A stretch of 64,000 nucleotides of DNA from Citrifermentans bremense (GTDB taxonomy: Bacteria > Desulfobacterota > Desulfuromonadia > Geobacterales > Geobacteraceae): assembly GCF_014218275.1 (NCBI RefSeq), contig NZ_AP023213.1, positions 2,086,001 to 2,150,000 of the forward strand. Reading direction: 5' to 3'. Below are positions 8,968 to 18,649 of the stretch, one piece after another. The position numbers were made by a program, and so were the translations under genes. The notes beneath the pieces were generated by a model that worked only from the letters and a program-made list of their open reading frames with translations, did no database searches and was not told where the DNA came from. Within the stretch, counting starts at the first letter, position 1. Every line of letters starts with the position of its first letter.

Positions 8968-10386
8968 CTACCCCTGCAGCTTCAGCCGCTTGTTGAGGGT
9001 CTGCCGCCCCATGCCCAGGATCTTCCCGGCAAGCCCCTGGTTACCCTTGGCAAGCTTCATCGCCTCGGCGATCATGTACTGCTCCACCTCGTCCAGGGTC
9101 GGGAAATGCCCGAAGATGGTGCAGAGCGGGTTCTCGCCGGCGGCGGCCGGGGTGGAACAATCAAGCGTCGGCAATGGACGCTCGTGCCCGATGACGCTTC
9201 GGAAGGTCTCCATGGAGAGTATGCCGGAGTTGTGCCGCAAAACCGCGTCGAAAACCAGCGCCTCAAGCTCCCTCACGTTCCCCGGGAAATGGTACAGCGC
9301 GAGCATGACGGCAAGCTCCGGGGGAGGGGTCGGCTTCTTCTTCCCCAGGCACTCGGCGGCGCTCCCCAGAAAGTGGTCCAATAGGAGCGGTATGTCGTCC
9401 AGCCTGTCCCTGAGCGGCGGGAGATGTACCCGGTGCCCGCAGAGCCGGTAGTAGAGGTCGTTTCTGAATTTCCCCTGCCTGATCAACTCCTGGAGGTCGC
9501 GGTTGGTGGCGAGGACGAGACGGGCGTCGCTCTTCTTGATGAAGTCCGAGCCGACCGGGTAGTACTCCTGCTCCTGCAAAAGCCTCAAAAGCTTGATCTG
9601 CGACATCTCGTTCAGGTCGCCGATCTCGTCCAGAAAGAGCGTCCCGCCTGAGGCGCGGGTGATCAGGCCGTCGCGTGCCTGGTCGGCGCCGGTGAAGGCC
9701 CCTTTCCTGTGCCCGAAGAGGGTGTCGGAAAACATGTTGTCGTCGAGCCCCGCCACGTTCAACGCCACGTACTCGCCGCTGCAGCCGCTCAGGTTGTGGA
9801 TCGCCCGGGCGACGAGCTCCTTGCCTGTACCGGTCTCGCCGGTTATCATCACCGCCTGCCTGGTGCCGGAGATCACCTCAAGATACTGGAAGATGGCCCG
9901 CATCGCCTTGTTGCCGGTGACGATGTTCTGGAACGCCTCGGGGTGGTCCAGCCGGTCGGTGAACATGTACTGCTTCAAGGCGGTGAGCTCGTTGGCCAGC
10001 GAGCGCATCTCCAGGGCCTTGCGGACCGAGGTGATCAGCCGCTTCACGTCGATGGGCTTCACCAGGTAGTCGAAGGCACCCTCTTTGATGCAGTTCACCA
10101 CGGTTTCGACGTCGTTGTTGGCTGTGGCGACTATTATCTTGATCTGGGGGAAGTGCGAGATAATCTGCGGCAGGAGCTCGAAGCCGGAGAGGTTAGGCAT
10201 GCGCAGGTCGAGGACGATGACCGCGAACTCCGACTTCGCGAGAAGCGACATCACCTTGCAGCTGTCGTTTTCGATGACCACATCGGCGTGCCCGGCGTTG
10301 TTGAGGCAGCTGCGGCAGGTTTCCAGTATCTGCGCCTCGTCGTCGACAAGCAGAATCCGTTGCGTGTGCTTGATTTGGTTGTTCAC
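8968..10386 (-). CDS. NtrC-family sigma-54-dependent response regulator
   Basis: This is a three-domain activator. The receiver (residues about 9-125) has phospho-acceptor Asp60 in VIVLDLRMP. The AAA+ sigma-54 activation domain has Walker A GETGTGKELVARAIH and the GAFTGA loop (HRKGAFTGADQ). A C-terminal Fis-type helix-turn-helix (ILGMGRQTLNKRLKL) binds DNA. I start at GTG 10386: GAGGAG lies just upstream, whereas the longer frame to 10410 has no ribosome site. It is the last gene of the chemosensory block, 70 bases after a receiver-PAS kinase. By position it is the likely transcriptional output of that block, similar in logic to CrdA of the Myxococcus Che3 system (inference). Confidence 0.92.
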   Translation of the reverse strand: MNNQIKHTQRILLVDDEAQILETCRSCLNNAGHADVVIENDSCKVMSLLAKSEFAVIVLDLRMPNLSGFELLPQIISHFPQIKIIVATANNDVETVVNCIKEGAFDYLVKPIDVKRLITSVRKALEMRSLANELTALKQYMFTDRLDHPEAFQNIVTGNKAMRAIFQYLEVISGTRQAVMITGETGTGKELVARAIHNLSGCSGEYVALNVAGLDDNMFSDTLFGHRKGAFTGADQARDGLITRASGGTLFLDEIGDLNEMSQIKLLRLLQEQEYYPVGSDFIKKSDARLVLATNRDLQELIRQGKFRNDLYYRLCGHRVHLPPLRDRLDDIPLLLDHFLGSAAECLGKKKPTPPPELAVMLALYHFPGNVRELEALVFDAVLRHNSGILSMETFRSVIGHERPLPTLDCSTPAAAGENPLCTIFGHFPTLDEVEQYMIAEAMKLAKGNQGLAGKILGMGRQTLNKRLKLQG

Positions 10387-10456
10387 TTTTGCGCTCCTCG
10401 TGCCTCGCACGGTGGGGGGCTCAGTACCCCTTGATATCGTCTCGCTGCGCCGCTTT

Positions 10457-11965
10457 CTATGCCTCAGCCGGCGGGGGGAGGGTGAAGTAGAAGCAGGCGC
10501 CGAGCCCTACCTCTCCCTCGGCCCAGATCCTGCCGCCGTGGCGCTGGATGATGCGCTGCACGGTTGCGAGCCCGATGCCGAACCCCTTGAACTCGCGATC
10601 CGAGTGGAGCCGCTGGAAGGGGCTGAACAGCTTGTCCGCCTGCGCCATGTCGAAACCGGCGCCGTTGTCGCGCACGAAGAAGATGCGCTCCCCATCTTCC
10701 TCCAGGGAGGCTACCTCGACCACGGCGTCTTCCCGGTTTCCCGAGTATTTGCAGGCGTTGGAGATCAGGTTCTGCAGCACGACCTTCAAGAGGTCGGGAT
10801 CCCCCATGGCCGTCATCCCAGGCGCTATGCTGAAGGTCAGCCGCCGCTGCGGCTCGCTCAACTGCTGCGCCGCGCAGACCAGGGAGGCCAGCTCGCTTAA
10901 GTCCACCTCCGAGCGCGTGATCTCGGCGCGGCTCACCCGCGAGAACTCGAGCAGCGTCTTGATCAGCTGGTTCATGTTGACGGTTTCGGACAGGATGATG
11001 CCGATGAAATCCTTGCACTGGTCTTCCAGGCTCGCGCCGTAAAGCTCAAGTATCACCTGGCAGTAGCCGTTTATGTTGGTCAGCGGCGTGCGCAGGTCAT
11101 GCGAGACCGTGTAGCTGAACCCCTCCAGGTCCCGGTTGGCCAGCTCCAGTTCCTCGGCGCGGGAGGCGAGGCTTCGGTTCAGCGCCTCGATCCTGCGTTC
11201 GGAGAGCACCCTTTCGGTGATGTCCTCCTGCACCGCGACTAGATTGCTCAGAGCGCCGGTCTCGTCGTAGACGGGGGAGAGGGAGGTCGATTCGTAGAAG
11301 ATCTCGCCGTTTTTCTTGACCCCCTCAAACTCGCCGTGCCATTCCTCGCCTGCAGCGATCCGGGTCCAGACCTCGGGTTTTCCCTTGAGCGACTTCAGGC
11401 TCTTTCCCAGCACCTCGCAGGCCTCGTAGCCGGTCAGCGTGGTGAAGCGGGGATTCACGTACTCGATCACCCCCTCGGGGCTCGCAATCACAATGCTGCT
11501 GGCGCTTTGCTCCACCGCCCGGGACAGCCTGCGCACGAACGCCTGGTGGGCCTGCAGCTCCCTTTCTCCCTTGAGCGTCGCCAGCGCGCCTTCAACCGCC
11601 GCGAAGAGCTTGGAGCTCTCGATCGGCTTCAGGACATAGCGGCTGATGCCGAGCTCTATCGACTCGATCAGGTAGTCCATGTCCGAATGCGCGCTGGTGA
11701 CGATCACCGGCAGGGACGGCTTCAGCTCCATCATCTGCCGCGCCATGTCTATGCCGCTCAGGGCCGGCATCTTGATGTCGGTCACCACCAGGTCGGGCGC
11801 GTGCTCCCGGAAAAGCGCCATCCCCTCGGCGCCGTTTTTCGCGCTGAAAAGGGTGAGGCCTGGAAAACGACGCCGCAGGAGGGTGAGCACCGTCTCCCTG
11901 GTCAGCTGCTCGTCCTCCACGTACAAAAGGGTGAAGCCGGGATCTGTTGCGGCGAATCCGCCCAT
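10457..11965 (-). CDS. Receiver-PAS-histidine kinase hybrid
   Basis: This 502-residue soluble sensor kinase begins with a receiver domain (phospho-Asp63 in VVTDIKMPALSG), then a PAS domain (about 150-255, with NPRFTTLTGYEACEVLG) and a short coiled coil. The HisKA H-box is YTVSHDLRTPLTNINGYC (His289). A HATPase domain follows, with an N-box (NLISNACKYSG) and G-boxes (DNGAGFDM, GFGIGLATVQRI). No membrane segment is visible. Its start lies one base after the stop of the preceding kinase gene (TAGCATG), so the two are coupled. An N-terminal receiver means it probably takes phosphate from, or is gated by, an upstream kinase such as the CheA hybrid, then passes the signal to the NtrC-type regulator (inference). 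Confidence 0.9.
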   Translation of the reverse strand: MGGFAATDPGFTLLYVEDEQLTRETVLTLLRRRFPGLTLFSAKNGAEGMALFREHAPDLVVTDIKMPALSGIDMARQMMELKPSLPVIVTSAHSDMDYLIESIELGISRYVLKPIESSKLFAAVEGALATLKGERELQAHQAFVRRLSRAVEQSASSIVIASPEGVIEYVNPRFTTLTGYEACEVLGKSLKSLKGKPEVWTRIAAGEEWHGEFEGVKKNGEIFYESTSLSPVYDETGALSNLVAVQEDITERVLSERRIEALNRSLASRAEELELANRDLEGFSYTVSHDLRTPLTNINGYCQVILELYGASLEDQCKDFIGIILSETVNMNQLIKTLLEFSRVSRAEITRSEVDLSELASLVCAAQQLSEPQRRLTFSIAPGMTAMGDPDLLKVVLQNLISNACKYSGNREDAVVEVASLEEDGERIFFVRDNGAGFDMAQADKLFSPFQRLHSDREFKGFGIGLATVQRIIQRHGGRIWAEGEVGLGACFYFTLPPPAEA

Positions 11966-11966
11966 G

Positions 11967-13325
11967 CTACACCTCGATCCTGAATTCGGCCCCGCCGTCG
12001 ATGTTTCTCGCGGTGAGGGAGCCGTTCATGCTTTTTTCCACGATGTTTTTTGCCATGTAGAGCCCTATGCCGGTCCCTTTTCCCTGCTCCTTGGTGGTGA
12101 AGTAGGGCTCGAAGATCCGTCCCATGACGTGCTCCGGTATTCCCCCGGCGTTGTCTGCGATGGTGACCACCACCCGCCCATCCTCTGAACCTATCTGCAC
12201 CAGCAGTTTGGCCTGGGTGGGCTTTCTCTCGCCGAAGGCGTCCATGGCGTTGGAAAGGATGTTGAGGAGCACCTGGGAGAACTCGTTGGGGTGCCCGGTT
12301 ATGTGCGGGGCCTTGCCGCAGACGACCTCGAACCTGATCCTCTTGTCGTTGAGGCTCCCCTCGATGAGGCTCAGGGTCTTTTCCACCACGACGCACGGGT
12401 CGAAGCTGGTCTTCTCCTTGTCGGGGGTGAAGAAGTTCCTGAAGTCGTCGATGGTCTGCGACATGTGCCTGACCATCTGCATGATCTTGTTGGTGCTCGA
12501 GTCGAGGTACTCCTTGCTGAAGTTGCCGTACTCGTAGCTTAGGGTCAGGTCCTGCACCAGGAGTCCCACCGCGTTCAGCGGCTGGCGCCACTGGTGCGCG
12601 ATGTTGCCGATCATCTCCCCCATCGCGGCCTGGCGGCTTTGCTGCATCAGCACCTCGTCCTTCTTGCGCAGCTCCTCCATAGCCTGCAGCCTCTCGGCCG
12701 TCTCCTGGGTGAGTGCCGCGGTCCGTTCTTTCACCCGCTGCTCCAGCTCGCGGTTCAGGTTGGACAGGGACGCCTTGGCGCCCAGAAGCTCCTGGTTCTT
12801 CTCGGCTGCGAGCTCGTAGGTCGCAAGCAGAAGCTCTATGGTGTGGGCGCTGTCGGCCTGCACCCGGTAGTTCTTGCCGTGGTAGCTGATGGCGACTTCT
12901 CCCTCCTTGTCCCCGACCCTGCAGGCCCGATCCCCCTGCAGGATGGCGCGGATCCTGTTGAGGAGGAGCTTGTTGCTGTAGGGCTTGGAGACGAAGTAGT
13001 TGGCGCCAGCCTCCAGGCTGTGCAGCACGTCCGAGGGGTCGTTCAGGTGGGTGAGCAGTACGATGGGGGTATCCTTGACCCCTTCGATCCCCCTGACCCT
13101 GCGGCAGAGCTCGAAGCCGTCCATCTCGGGCATGAGTATGTCGCTGATCACTAGGTCCGGGTGCAGCTCCTCGATCTGCTTGAGCGCGTCGCTGCCGTTT
13201 CTGGCGATGGCTACACGGTAGCCCTCGCTGGATAAAAGCTGCTCCAGGAGTTTCGCCTGGGTCGGGCTGTCGTCGACGATCAGGATCAGGTGTGGTGTCG
13301 TTTGGCCGTTGTTGCTAGTCTGCAT
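11967..13325 (-). CDS. Receiver-coiled coil-histidine kinase hybrid
   Basis: This 452-residue protein has an N-terminal receiver (phospho-Asp62 in VISDILMPEMDGFELCRRV), a linker and coiled coil at about 160-225, an H-box of the HQWRQPLN type (GEMIGNIAHQWRQPLNAVGL, His244) and a HATPase domain (NILSNAMDAFGE, DNAGGIPEHVM, KGTGIGLYMAKNIV). The HQWRQPL form of H-box marks a distinct kinase subfamily, different from the neighbouring PAS kinase. No transmembrane helix is seen. It sits between cheB and the PAS kinase in one run of tightly packed genes. It is the second kinase in the block whose activity could be set by phosphotransfer to its own receiver. Confidence 0.9.
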   Translation of the reverse strand: MQTSNNGQTTPHLILIVDDSPTQAKLLEQLLSSEGYRVAIARNGSDALKQIEELHPDLVISDILMPEMDGFELCRRVRGIEGVKDTPIVLLTHLNDPSDVLHSLEAGANYFVSKPYSNKLLLNRIRAILQGDRACRVGDKEGEVAISYHGKNYRVQADSAHTIELLLATYELAAEKNQELLGAKASLSNLNRELEQRVKERTAALTQETAERLQAMEELRKKDEVLMQQSRQAAMGEMIGNIAHQWRQPLNAVGLLVQDLTLSYEYGNFSKEYLDSSTNKIMQMVRHMSQTIDDFRNFFTPDKEKTSFDPCVVVEKTLSLIEGSLNDKRIRFEVVCGKAPHITGHPNEFSQVLLNILSNAMDAFGERKPTQAKLLVQIGSEDGRVVVTIADNAGGIPEHVMGRIFEPYFTTKEQGKGTGIGLYMAKNIVEKSMNGSLTARNIDGGAEFRIEV

Positions 13326-13337
13326 GAAGCTCCTTCC

Positions 13338-14393
13338 TCACTTTGACGCTTCCTGCGCGCCCTTCTTGGTAACCGCCGCAAGCAGGTTGATGATCCCCTC
13401 CGGGGAGAGCACGTGCTGCACGGCGTCGATCTTTATCGCTTCCCCGGGCATGCCGAACACAAGGGAGCTCTCCCGGTCCTGCGCGATGCAGAGCCCGCCG
13501 CGCTCTTTCAGGGTCTTCAGCTCCGCCGCGCCGTCCTTTCCCATCCCGGAGAGGATGATCCCGGCGGCGCTGGAGCCGTAGCTCTGGGCGACCGAGCGGA
13601 ATAGGGCGTCGACGGAGGGACGGACCCCGTTTTCGGGGGGGGCGCAGGAGAGTGAGATCCTTCCCGCCGGCGTGGCTTCCATGTGGCAGCCGTCGGGCGC
13701 CACGTAAACCTCTCCCGCGGTGATGACCATGCCGTCGGCGGCAAGACGCACCGGCATCCGCGAGTGGTGGTTCAGCCAGTGCACGAAGTTTTCGGTGAAG
13801 CCGACCGCCATGTGCTGCACCACCAGCACGGCGGCCCCGAGCTTCTCGGGAAGGGCGGCGAGGATCTGGCGCAACAGCGGCGGGCCGCCGGTTGAGGCCC
13901 CGATGGCGATCACCTTGATGGAGCCGCTTTCCCTTACTGGCGGGATCTTTGGCCAGGGGGCGGGGACGCCTGCTGGAAATACCCGCCGCACCACCTTGAT
14001 CTCGGACATGAGCTTTATGTGGTGGATCAGGCTTGCCACCGATTCGCGGTAGCCGGGAGTCCCCACCGGGGCGGGCTTCGGTAGCACCATCAGGACCCCT
14101 GCCTCCATGAAGCGGAACAAAAGGTCGGAGTCGCCGGTGTCGATCTTCCCGGAGACGATCACGATCGGGACCGGGGAGCTGGACATGATGGCGCGGGTTG
14201 CCTCCAGGCCGTTCATCCCGGAGAGGTGCAGGTCCATGGTGATCAGGTCGGGCTTCAGGTTCGCGGCGGCTTCGACCGCCTCCTCGCCGCTTTCGGCGAC
14301 GCCTACTACCTGAAGCTCCGGGTCCGCCTCAAAGGCGGCCACCAGGGCCTTCTGCACCGTTTTAGAGTCCTCCACCACAAGTAGTCTGATCAT
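13338..14393 (-). CDS. cheB: Chemotaxis protein-glutamate methylesterase/deamidase
   Basis: CheB removes methyl groups from receptor glutamates and is activated by phosphorylation from CheA. The receiver (residues 1-120) has phospho-Asp54 in LITMDLHLSGMNG. The methylesterase domain carries the catalytic triad Ser167 (IGASTGGPP), His194 (VVQHM) and Asp287 (LSGMGKDGAAE). The length of 351 residues is normal. It starts 11 bases after the CheA stop and lies 12 bases before the next kinase gene. Together with the CheR-TPR protein it forms the adaptation pair of this block. All catalytic residues are present, so it should be active. Confidence 0.95.
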   Translation of the reverse strand: MIRLLVVEDSKTVQKALVAAFEADPELQVVGVAESGEEAVEAAANLKPDLITMDLHLSGMNGLEATRAIMSSSPVPIVIVSGKIDTGDSDLLFRFMEAGVLMVLPKPAPVGTPGYRESVASLIHHIKLMSEIKVVRRVFPAGVPAPWPKIPPVRESGSIKVIAIGASTGGPPLLRQILAALPEKLGAAVLVVQHMAVGFTENFVHWLNHHSRMPVRLAADGMVITAGEVYVAPDGCHMEATPAGRISLSCAPPENGVRPSVDALFRSVAQSYGSSAAGIILSGMGKDGAAELKTLKERGGLCIAQDRESSLVFGMPGEAIKIDAVQHVLSPEGIINLLAAVTKKGAQEASK

Positions 14394-14404
14394 GTGGTCC
14401 CCTG

Positions 14405-16684
14405 TCAGGTCAGTTTTCTTATCACGTCGATGAGGCCGCTTTGGTCGAAGCTGCTTTTCACCAGGTAGGCGCTGGCGCCGACGTCGATGCCGCGCTCGCG
14501 GTCGGCGCGGGACTCAAGCCCGGTGACGAGGATCACCGGCAGCGCGGTGAAGCGGCCGTCGGCCCTGATGGCGGCTGTGAGCTGGAAGCCGTCCATGCGC
14601 GGCATCTCCACGTCGGAAACCACGACGTCGAACGGCTCGGTCTTCAGCTGGGTCAGAGCGTCGAGGCCGTCGATGGCGGTGCGCACCCGGTATCCGGAAG
14701 CCTCCAGGATGTTCTTCAAGAGCGTGCGCGAAGTGATGGAGTCTTCCGCAACCAGCACAGAAAGCCGCGCCGCCTGCACCTGGGAAGCGGCCTCCTCTGG
14801 AGCCTGGAGCGGCGCCTGGTCCGCGAAGGCCGAGCGGAACAGGTCGGCGATGCTCAGGACCGGGACCACCTTCCCGTCGCCGGACATGGTTCCCCCCGCC
14901 ACGTTTCTCACCCGCGACAGCTGGCTTCCCAAAGGCTTGACCAGGATCTCCTGCACCCCGACCACCTGGTCCACGGCGCAGGCGATCCGCTTCTCGCCTG
15001 CGTGCAGCAGCACATAGCTCAGCATGCGCTCCGGGGCGGCCGGCGCCGGGACCCCCAAAAGGCGCGCAAGCGGGACGAGCGCCAGCACCTCTCCTTCCAC
15101 CAGCACCGTGTCGCGGTTTTCCACCCTCTTTACCTGCTCCGGCGCCACCCTCCCGCTTTTCTCGATGCCCGCTGCCGGCAGGAAGCAGTCCCGCCCGGCG
15201 ACCTGCACCTGGAGGGCCCGCATCATGGCGAAGGAAAGGGGGAAGTAGAGGCGGAAGCGGGTTCCCGCCCCCGGCGCGCTCTCGACCGCCACGTGTCCAC
15301 CCAGTCTTTCCAGCGCCTCGCGCACTATGGCGAGCCCCACCCCGCGCCCGGAGATGCTGCTGACGGTCCTGCTGGTGGAGACCCCGGATTCGAAGATGAA
15401 CTGGAGCAGCTCCTGGCCGGCCGTCCGCTCCAGGGTTTCCCTGGGGGCGAGCTCCTGCCTTAGGGCCGCTTCCCGCACCTGTTCGAGGTCGATGCCGCAG
15501 CCGTCGTCGCTCACCGAGAGCTCGGCGCGGTTGCCGTCTTTGAGCTTCATCTCCAGGCGCAGCTTCCCTTTCTCCGGCTTCCCTGAGCGCCGGCGCTCGG
15601 CTGGGGCCTCTATGCCGTGGTCGAGCATGTTGCGCACCAGGTGCAAAAGCGGTTCCTTCAGCTCAGCCAGGATGCGGCGGTCCAGCTCCAGCTCGCTCCC
15701 CTCGCAGTGAAGCTCCGCTTCCTTGCCCAGTTGCCGGGCCAGGTCGCGCACCATCTTGGAGAAGGGGTCGGCAAGGGAGGAGAAGGGGAGCAGGTGCAGT
15801 TTCTTCACCTCGTCCAGCAGCGGGTCTATCATGCTGCGCAGCGCCCAGAGGTTCTTCTCGGCCCCCTTCTCCAGGCGACGCAGCGTTGCCTCCAGCACCT
15901 TCTCGTTTTGGCAACCCTGTTCGAGCTGCTGGGCTAGCGCCTTCTCCTGCGGCGAGGACCCTTGCTTGAGCGACTTCCTGGCCATTTCCAGAGCCCGCGA
16001 ACGCTCGGCGGCGCGCTCCGAAACTTCGGCGGCCAGCGCCGCTATTTCCTCGTGCAGCGCCGCTGCGGAGAGCTTCGCCGAAACGAGCTCCTCTGACTGC
16101 AGCAAAAGCGACTCCAAAAGGCGCGCCGAGACCTTCACCGTTTCCTCGGCCGCGCCGCGCGGGGCAGGGCGGGGTGCAGGGGCAGCCGCAGCGTGAAGCT
16201 CCGATGGCTCCCCGGCAGCGGCAAACGCCTCGGTGGAGGTTCTGCCGGGCCCAGCGCCCGAGAGGCTGTCTCCTCGCAGGGCTTGCTCCCCAGGCGCCGC
16301 TTCCGAGGACGGGGCCGCGGCGGGGGGCGGAGGGGGAGACAGGCTCGCCCGTGCGTGCGCGATCCCTGAGGCCACGGCGTCGATGTCGCGGTGCAGCCTG
16401 TCGAAGAGGTCGAGGTCGAGCGCAAGCTCGCCTCGCTTCAAAGATGCCAGGAGGGTCTCCAGTTCCTGGCACCCCTGGGCCACGGCGACCAGGTTCACCG
16501 CGTGCGCCGCACCCTTGAGCGTGTGCACGCGCCTCAATACGGTCTCGACCAGGCGCGCCTGCTCGCCTTCCTCGTTTTCGCGCTCGAGCGCGACGAGGAG
16601 CGTGGCGAGCGCGCCCACGTGCTCCTGCGCCTCCAGTTCGAAGGTGTCGAGGAGCTCCCTCATCAGGGCTTCGGTGTCACCCAT
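14405..16684 (-). CDS. cheA: Chemotaxis histidine kinase CheA with C-terminal receiver (hybrid)
   Basis: This 759-residue chemosensory kinase starts with an Hpt domain (phospho-His54 in RRVHTLKGAAHAVN). A proline/alanine-rich linker (about 110-175) and a helical dimerisation region (about 180-300) follow. The HATPase core has VRNMLDHGIEAP, DDGCGIDLEQV and GRGVGLAIVREAL. A CheW-like domain comes next, then a C-terminal receiver from about residue 640 (SVLVAEDSITSRTLL and VVVSDVEMPRMDGFQL). No separate P2 (CheY/CheB-binding) domain is obvious. The attached receiver may act as a phosphate sink or internal output, which fits the lack of a stand-alone cheY nearby. It lies between the receptor and cheB genes. 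Confidence 0.94.
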   Translation of the reverse strand: MGDTEALMRELLDTFELEAQEHVGALATLLVALERENEEGEQARLVETVLRRVHTLKGAAHAVNLVAVAQGCQELETLLASLKRGELALDLDLFDRLHRDIDAVASGIAHARASLSPPPPPAAAPSSEAAPGEQALRGDSLSGAGPGRTSTEAFAAAGEPSELHAAAAPAPRPAPRGAAEETVKVSARLLESLLLQSEELVSAKLSAAALHEEIAALAAEVSERAAERSRALEMARKSLKQGSSPQEKALAQQLEQGCQNEKVLEATLRRLEKGAEKNLWALRSMIDPLLDEVKKLHLLPFSSLADPFSKMVRDLARQLGKEAELHCEGSELELDRRILAELKEPLLHLVRNMLDHGIEAPAERRRSGKPEKGKLRLEMKLKDGNRAELSVSDDGCGIDLEQVREAALRQELAPRETLERTAGQELLQFIFESGVSTSRTVSSISGRGVGLAIVREALERLGGHVAVESAPGAGTRFRLYFPLSFAMMRALQVQVAGRDCFLPAAGIEKSGRVAPEQVKRVENRDTVLVEGEVLALVPLARLLGVPAPAAPERMLSYVLLHAGEKRIACAVDQVVGVQEILVKPLGSQLSRVRNVAGGTMSGDGKVVPVLSIADLFRSAFADQAPLQAPEEAASQVQAARLSVLVAEDSITSRTLLKNILEASGYRVRTAIDGLDALTQLKTEPFDVVVSDVEMPRMDGFQLTAAIRADGRFTALPVILVTGLESRADRERGIDVGASAYLVKSSFDQSGLIDVIRKLT

Positions 16685-16750
16685 GCAGCCCCCTTTTGCT
16701 TGCGGGGGTGGCCGCGGTGCTCGCGCGGGGGCTTTGCGGGTAAAGTGCGA

Positions 16751-18649
16751 TCATGCGACCTTGTACCCGCTCACCAGCGTCTGGAGCTTCTGGTTCAGCT
16801 CGTAGAGGTTTCTGGCCGCCGCCTCGATCTGGCGCGAACCCTCGACGTTCTGGTCGCTCGCCTGGTTGATGCTGTGTATGGCGATGGCGATCTGGTCCAT
16901 GCCGATCGCCTGCTCCTGGGTCGAGGTGACGATCTGCAGCGTGGCGTTGGAGGACTCCTCGATGCTCAAGGCGAGCGTGCGGATCGACTCCCCCGCCTCG
17001 CTGGACTGCTTGACCCCCGCCTCGACGGCCTTGCTCCCCTGTTCGGTGGCAAGGACCGCGGCCGTGGTCGCTTTCTGAATCTGCCCGATGATGTTGCGCA
17101 CCTGGCTTGTCGCCTGCTTCGACTGGGTGGCCAGGTTCTTCACCTCCTGGGCCACGACGGCGAATCCCTTGCCGTGCTCGCCGGCCTTGGCGGCCTCGAT
17201 GGCTGCGTTCACCGCCAAAAGGTTCGACTGTTCGGCGAGGTCGGCCACGGTGGCGATGATCTCTCCGATCGCCTGGCTCTGCTCGCTCAGGTTCACGATC
17301 CGCTCGGCGATGAAACCCATGCGCTCGTCGATCCCCTGCATCCCGTCGATGGCGCTGGAAACCGATTCGCGCCCCTCCTTGGCGACCTGCACCGCGCGGC
17401 TGGCGCTCTCGTAGACCTGCCTCGACTTCTGCGAGGTGAGGTCGGTGGTCTGGCGGATCTCCTGTACCGTGGCGTTGGTCTCGGAGATGGAGGTTGCGGT
17501 CTGGGCGGAGCTTGAGGCGAGCTGGCTCACCGTGGTCATGATTTCAGCCGCCGACCCGGCGAGGACGTTCACCACCTCCCGGATCTCCAAGCTCAACTCC
17601 CTCAGGTTCCTGGTCATCTGGCTGAAGGAGTGGCCGAGGCGGTCCTTCGGGGAGGCGGGGACCACGTCGATGGTGAGATCGCCCGCGGCGATGCGGTCGG
17701 CGCTGGCAGCAAGGCTTTTGAGCGAGGCCACCATGTTGGACATGGCCAAGCCGAATACGTCCCGCTCGGAGGCGGGGACCACCTCGGTGTCGAGGTCCCC
17801 CAGGGCTATCTGGTTCGCCGTCTCCCCCATGCGGCGCAGCGACTGCACCATCTTTTCCATGGCGCACAGCAACCGTCCCAGCTCGTCCTGCGAGCCGCCG
17901 TGGATCTCCACCGACACGTCCCCCTGGGAGAGCCTTTCCGCGGCGTTAACCGCCTGGTCCAAAGGACCGGTGATGGAGGAGGTGATGGCGATCGCGGTCC
18001 AGGCGGCGAGCCCCGCGGCCAGAAGCACCAGGAGTGCTGTGACGGCGAAGGTGATGCGCTGGTTATTCTGCGACCGGAGGACGAATTCTTCCGCCTTGTT
18101 GGAGGCGAACTTCAGCACCTCGTTTACCTGGCTGTCGATCCCGGTGACCAGGCGCCTGGCGTAGTTCTTGTGGAAGGCGACCGCCTCGGGGACCTTCCCC
18201 TGGCGCACGAGTTCGATGGTCCGGGCGCGCACCTGCTTCCACCTGTCCATCGAATCCCTGATCTGGTCGATCTTCCCCTTGTCCCCCAGAAATCGCTCCC
18301 TGACCAGGGCCAGGTCCCGGTAGACGATCCGTTCGCTTGTATCGATGTCGGCAAGAGAGGCTTCCAGGTCCTCCGGGTTCTTGGCGTAGAGCACCACGTC
18401 CTTCATGGACCTGTGTATCCTGACCACGTGGGCGTCGACCGACTGGATGGCGTTGGTCACGGTGAAGGGGTGCTCGTGGAACTCGGTCATCAGGTCCCCC
18501 TGGGCCTTCAGGTTTTTCAGGGAGAGCGCCCCGATCAGGACCAGGAACAGTACGATGGCGCCAAAGCCTGCGATGAGCCTGGAGCGTATGTTGAGATTGT
18601 TCAGCATGGAACCCCCGTTGGATGATTTCTTTACCGAATTCAAGTTCAC
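16751..18649 (-). CDS. Methyl-accepting chemotaxis protein with tandem HAMP repeats
   Basis: This 632-residue receptor has a first membrane helix (residues about 22-42), a helical periplasmic domain of about 150 residues of the four-helix-bundle type, and a second helix near 200-222. After it come three successive HAMP-like units, recognisable by repeated GD-(V/L)-x-(V/I/T)-(E/D)-V and DxxG/DELG motifs around 225-400. The signalling hairpin is standard ([33 protein letters not shown]). The C-terminus ends GYKVA, with no CheR-binding pentapeptide. GTG 18649 is supported by GAGGAGG eight bases upstream, inside the end of cheW. Poly-HAMP relays are known in some receptors. It is the only receptor in the block. 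Confidence 0.93.
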   Translation of the reverse strand: MNLNSVKKSSNGGSMLNNLNIRSRLIAGFGAIVLFLVLIGALSLKNLKAQGDLMTEFHEHPFTVTNAIQSVDAHVVRIHRSMKDVVLYAKNPEDLEASLADIDTSERIVYRDLALVRERFLGDKGKIDQIRDSMDRWKQVRARTIELVRQGKVPEAVAFHKNYARRLVTGIDSQVNEVLKFASNKAEEFVLRSQNNQRITFAVTALLVLLAAGLAAWTAIAITSSITGPLDQAVNAAERLSQGDVSVEIHGGSQDELGRLLCAMEKMVQSLRRMGETANQIALGDLDTEVVPASERDVFGLAMSNMVASLKSLAASADRIAAGDLTIDVVPASPKDRLGHSFSQMTRNLRELSLEIREVVNVLAGSAAEIMTTVSQLASSSAQTATSISETNATVQEIRQTTDLTSQKSRQVYESASRAVQVAKEGRESVSSAIDGMQGIDERMGFIAERIVNLSEQSQAIGEIIATVADLAEQSNLLAVNAAIEAAKAGEHGKGFAVVAQEVKNLATQSKQATSQVRNIIGQIQKATTAAVLATEQGSKAVEAGVKQSSEAGESIRTLALSIEESSNATLQIVTSTQEQAIGMDQIAIAIHSINQASDQNVEGSRQIEAAARNLYELNQKLQTLVSGYKVA

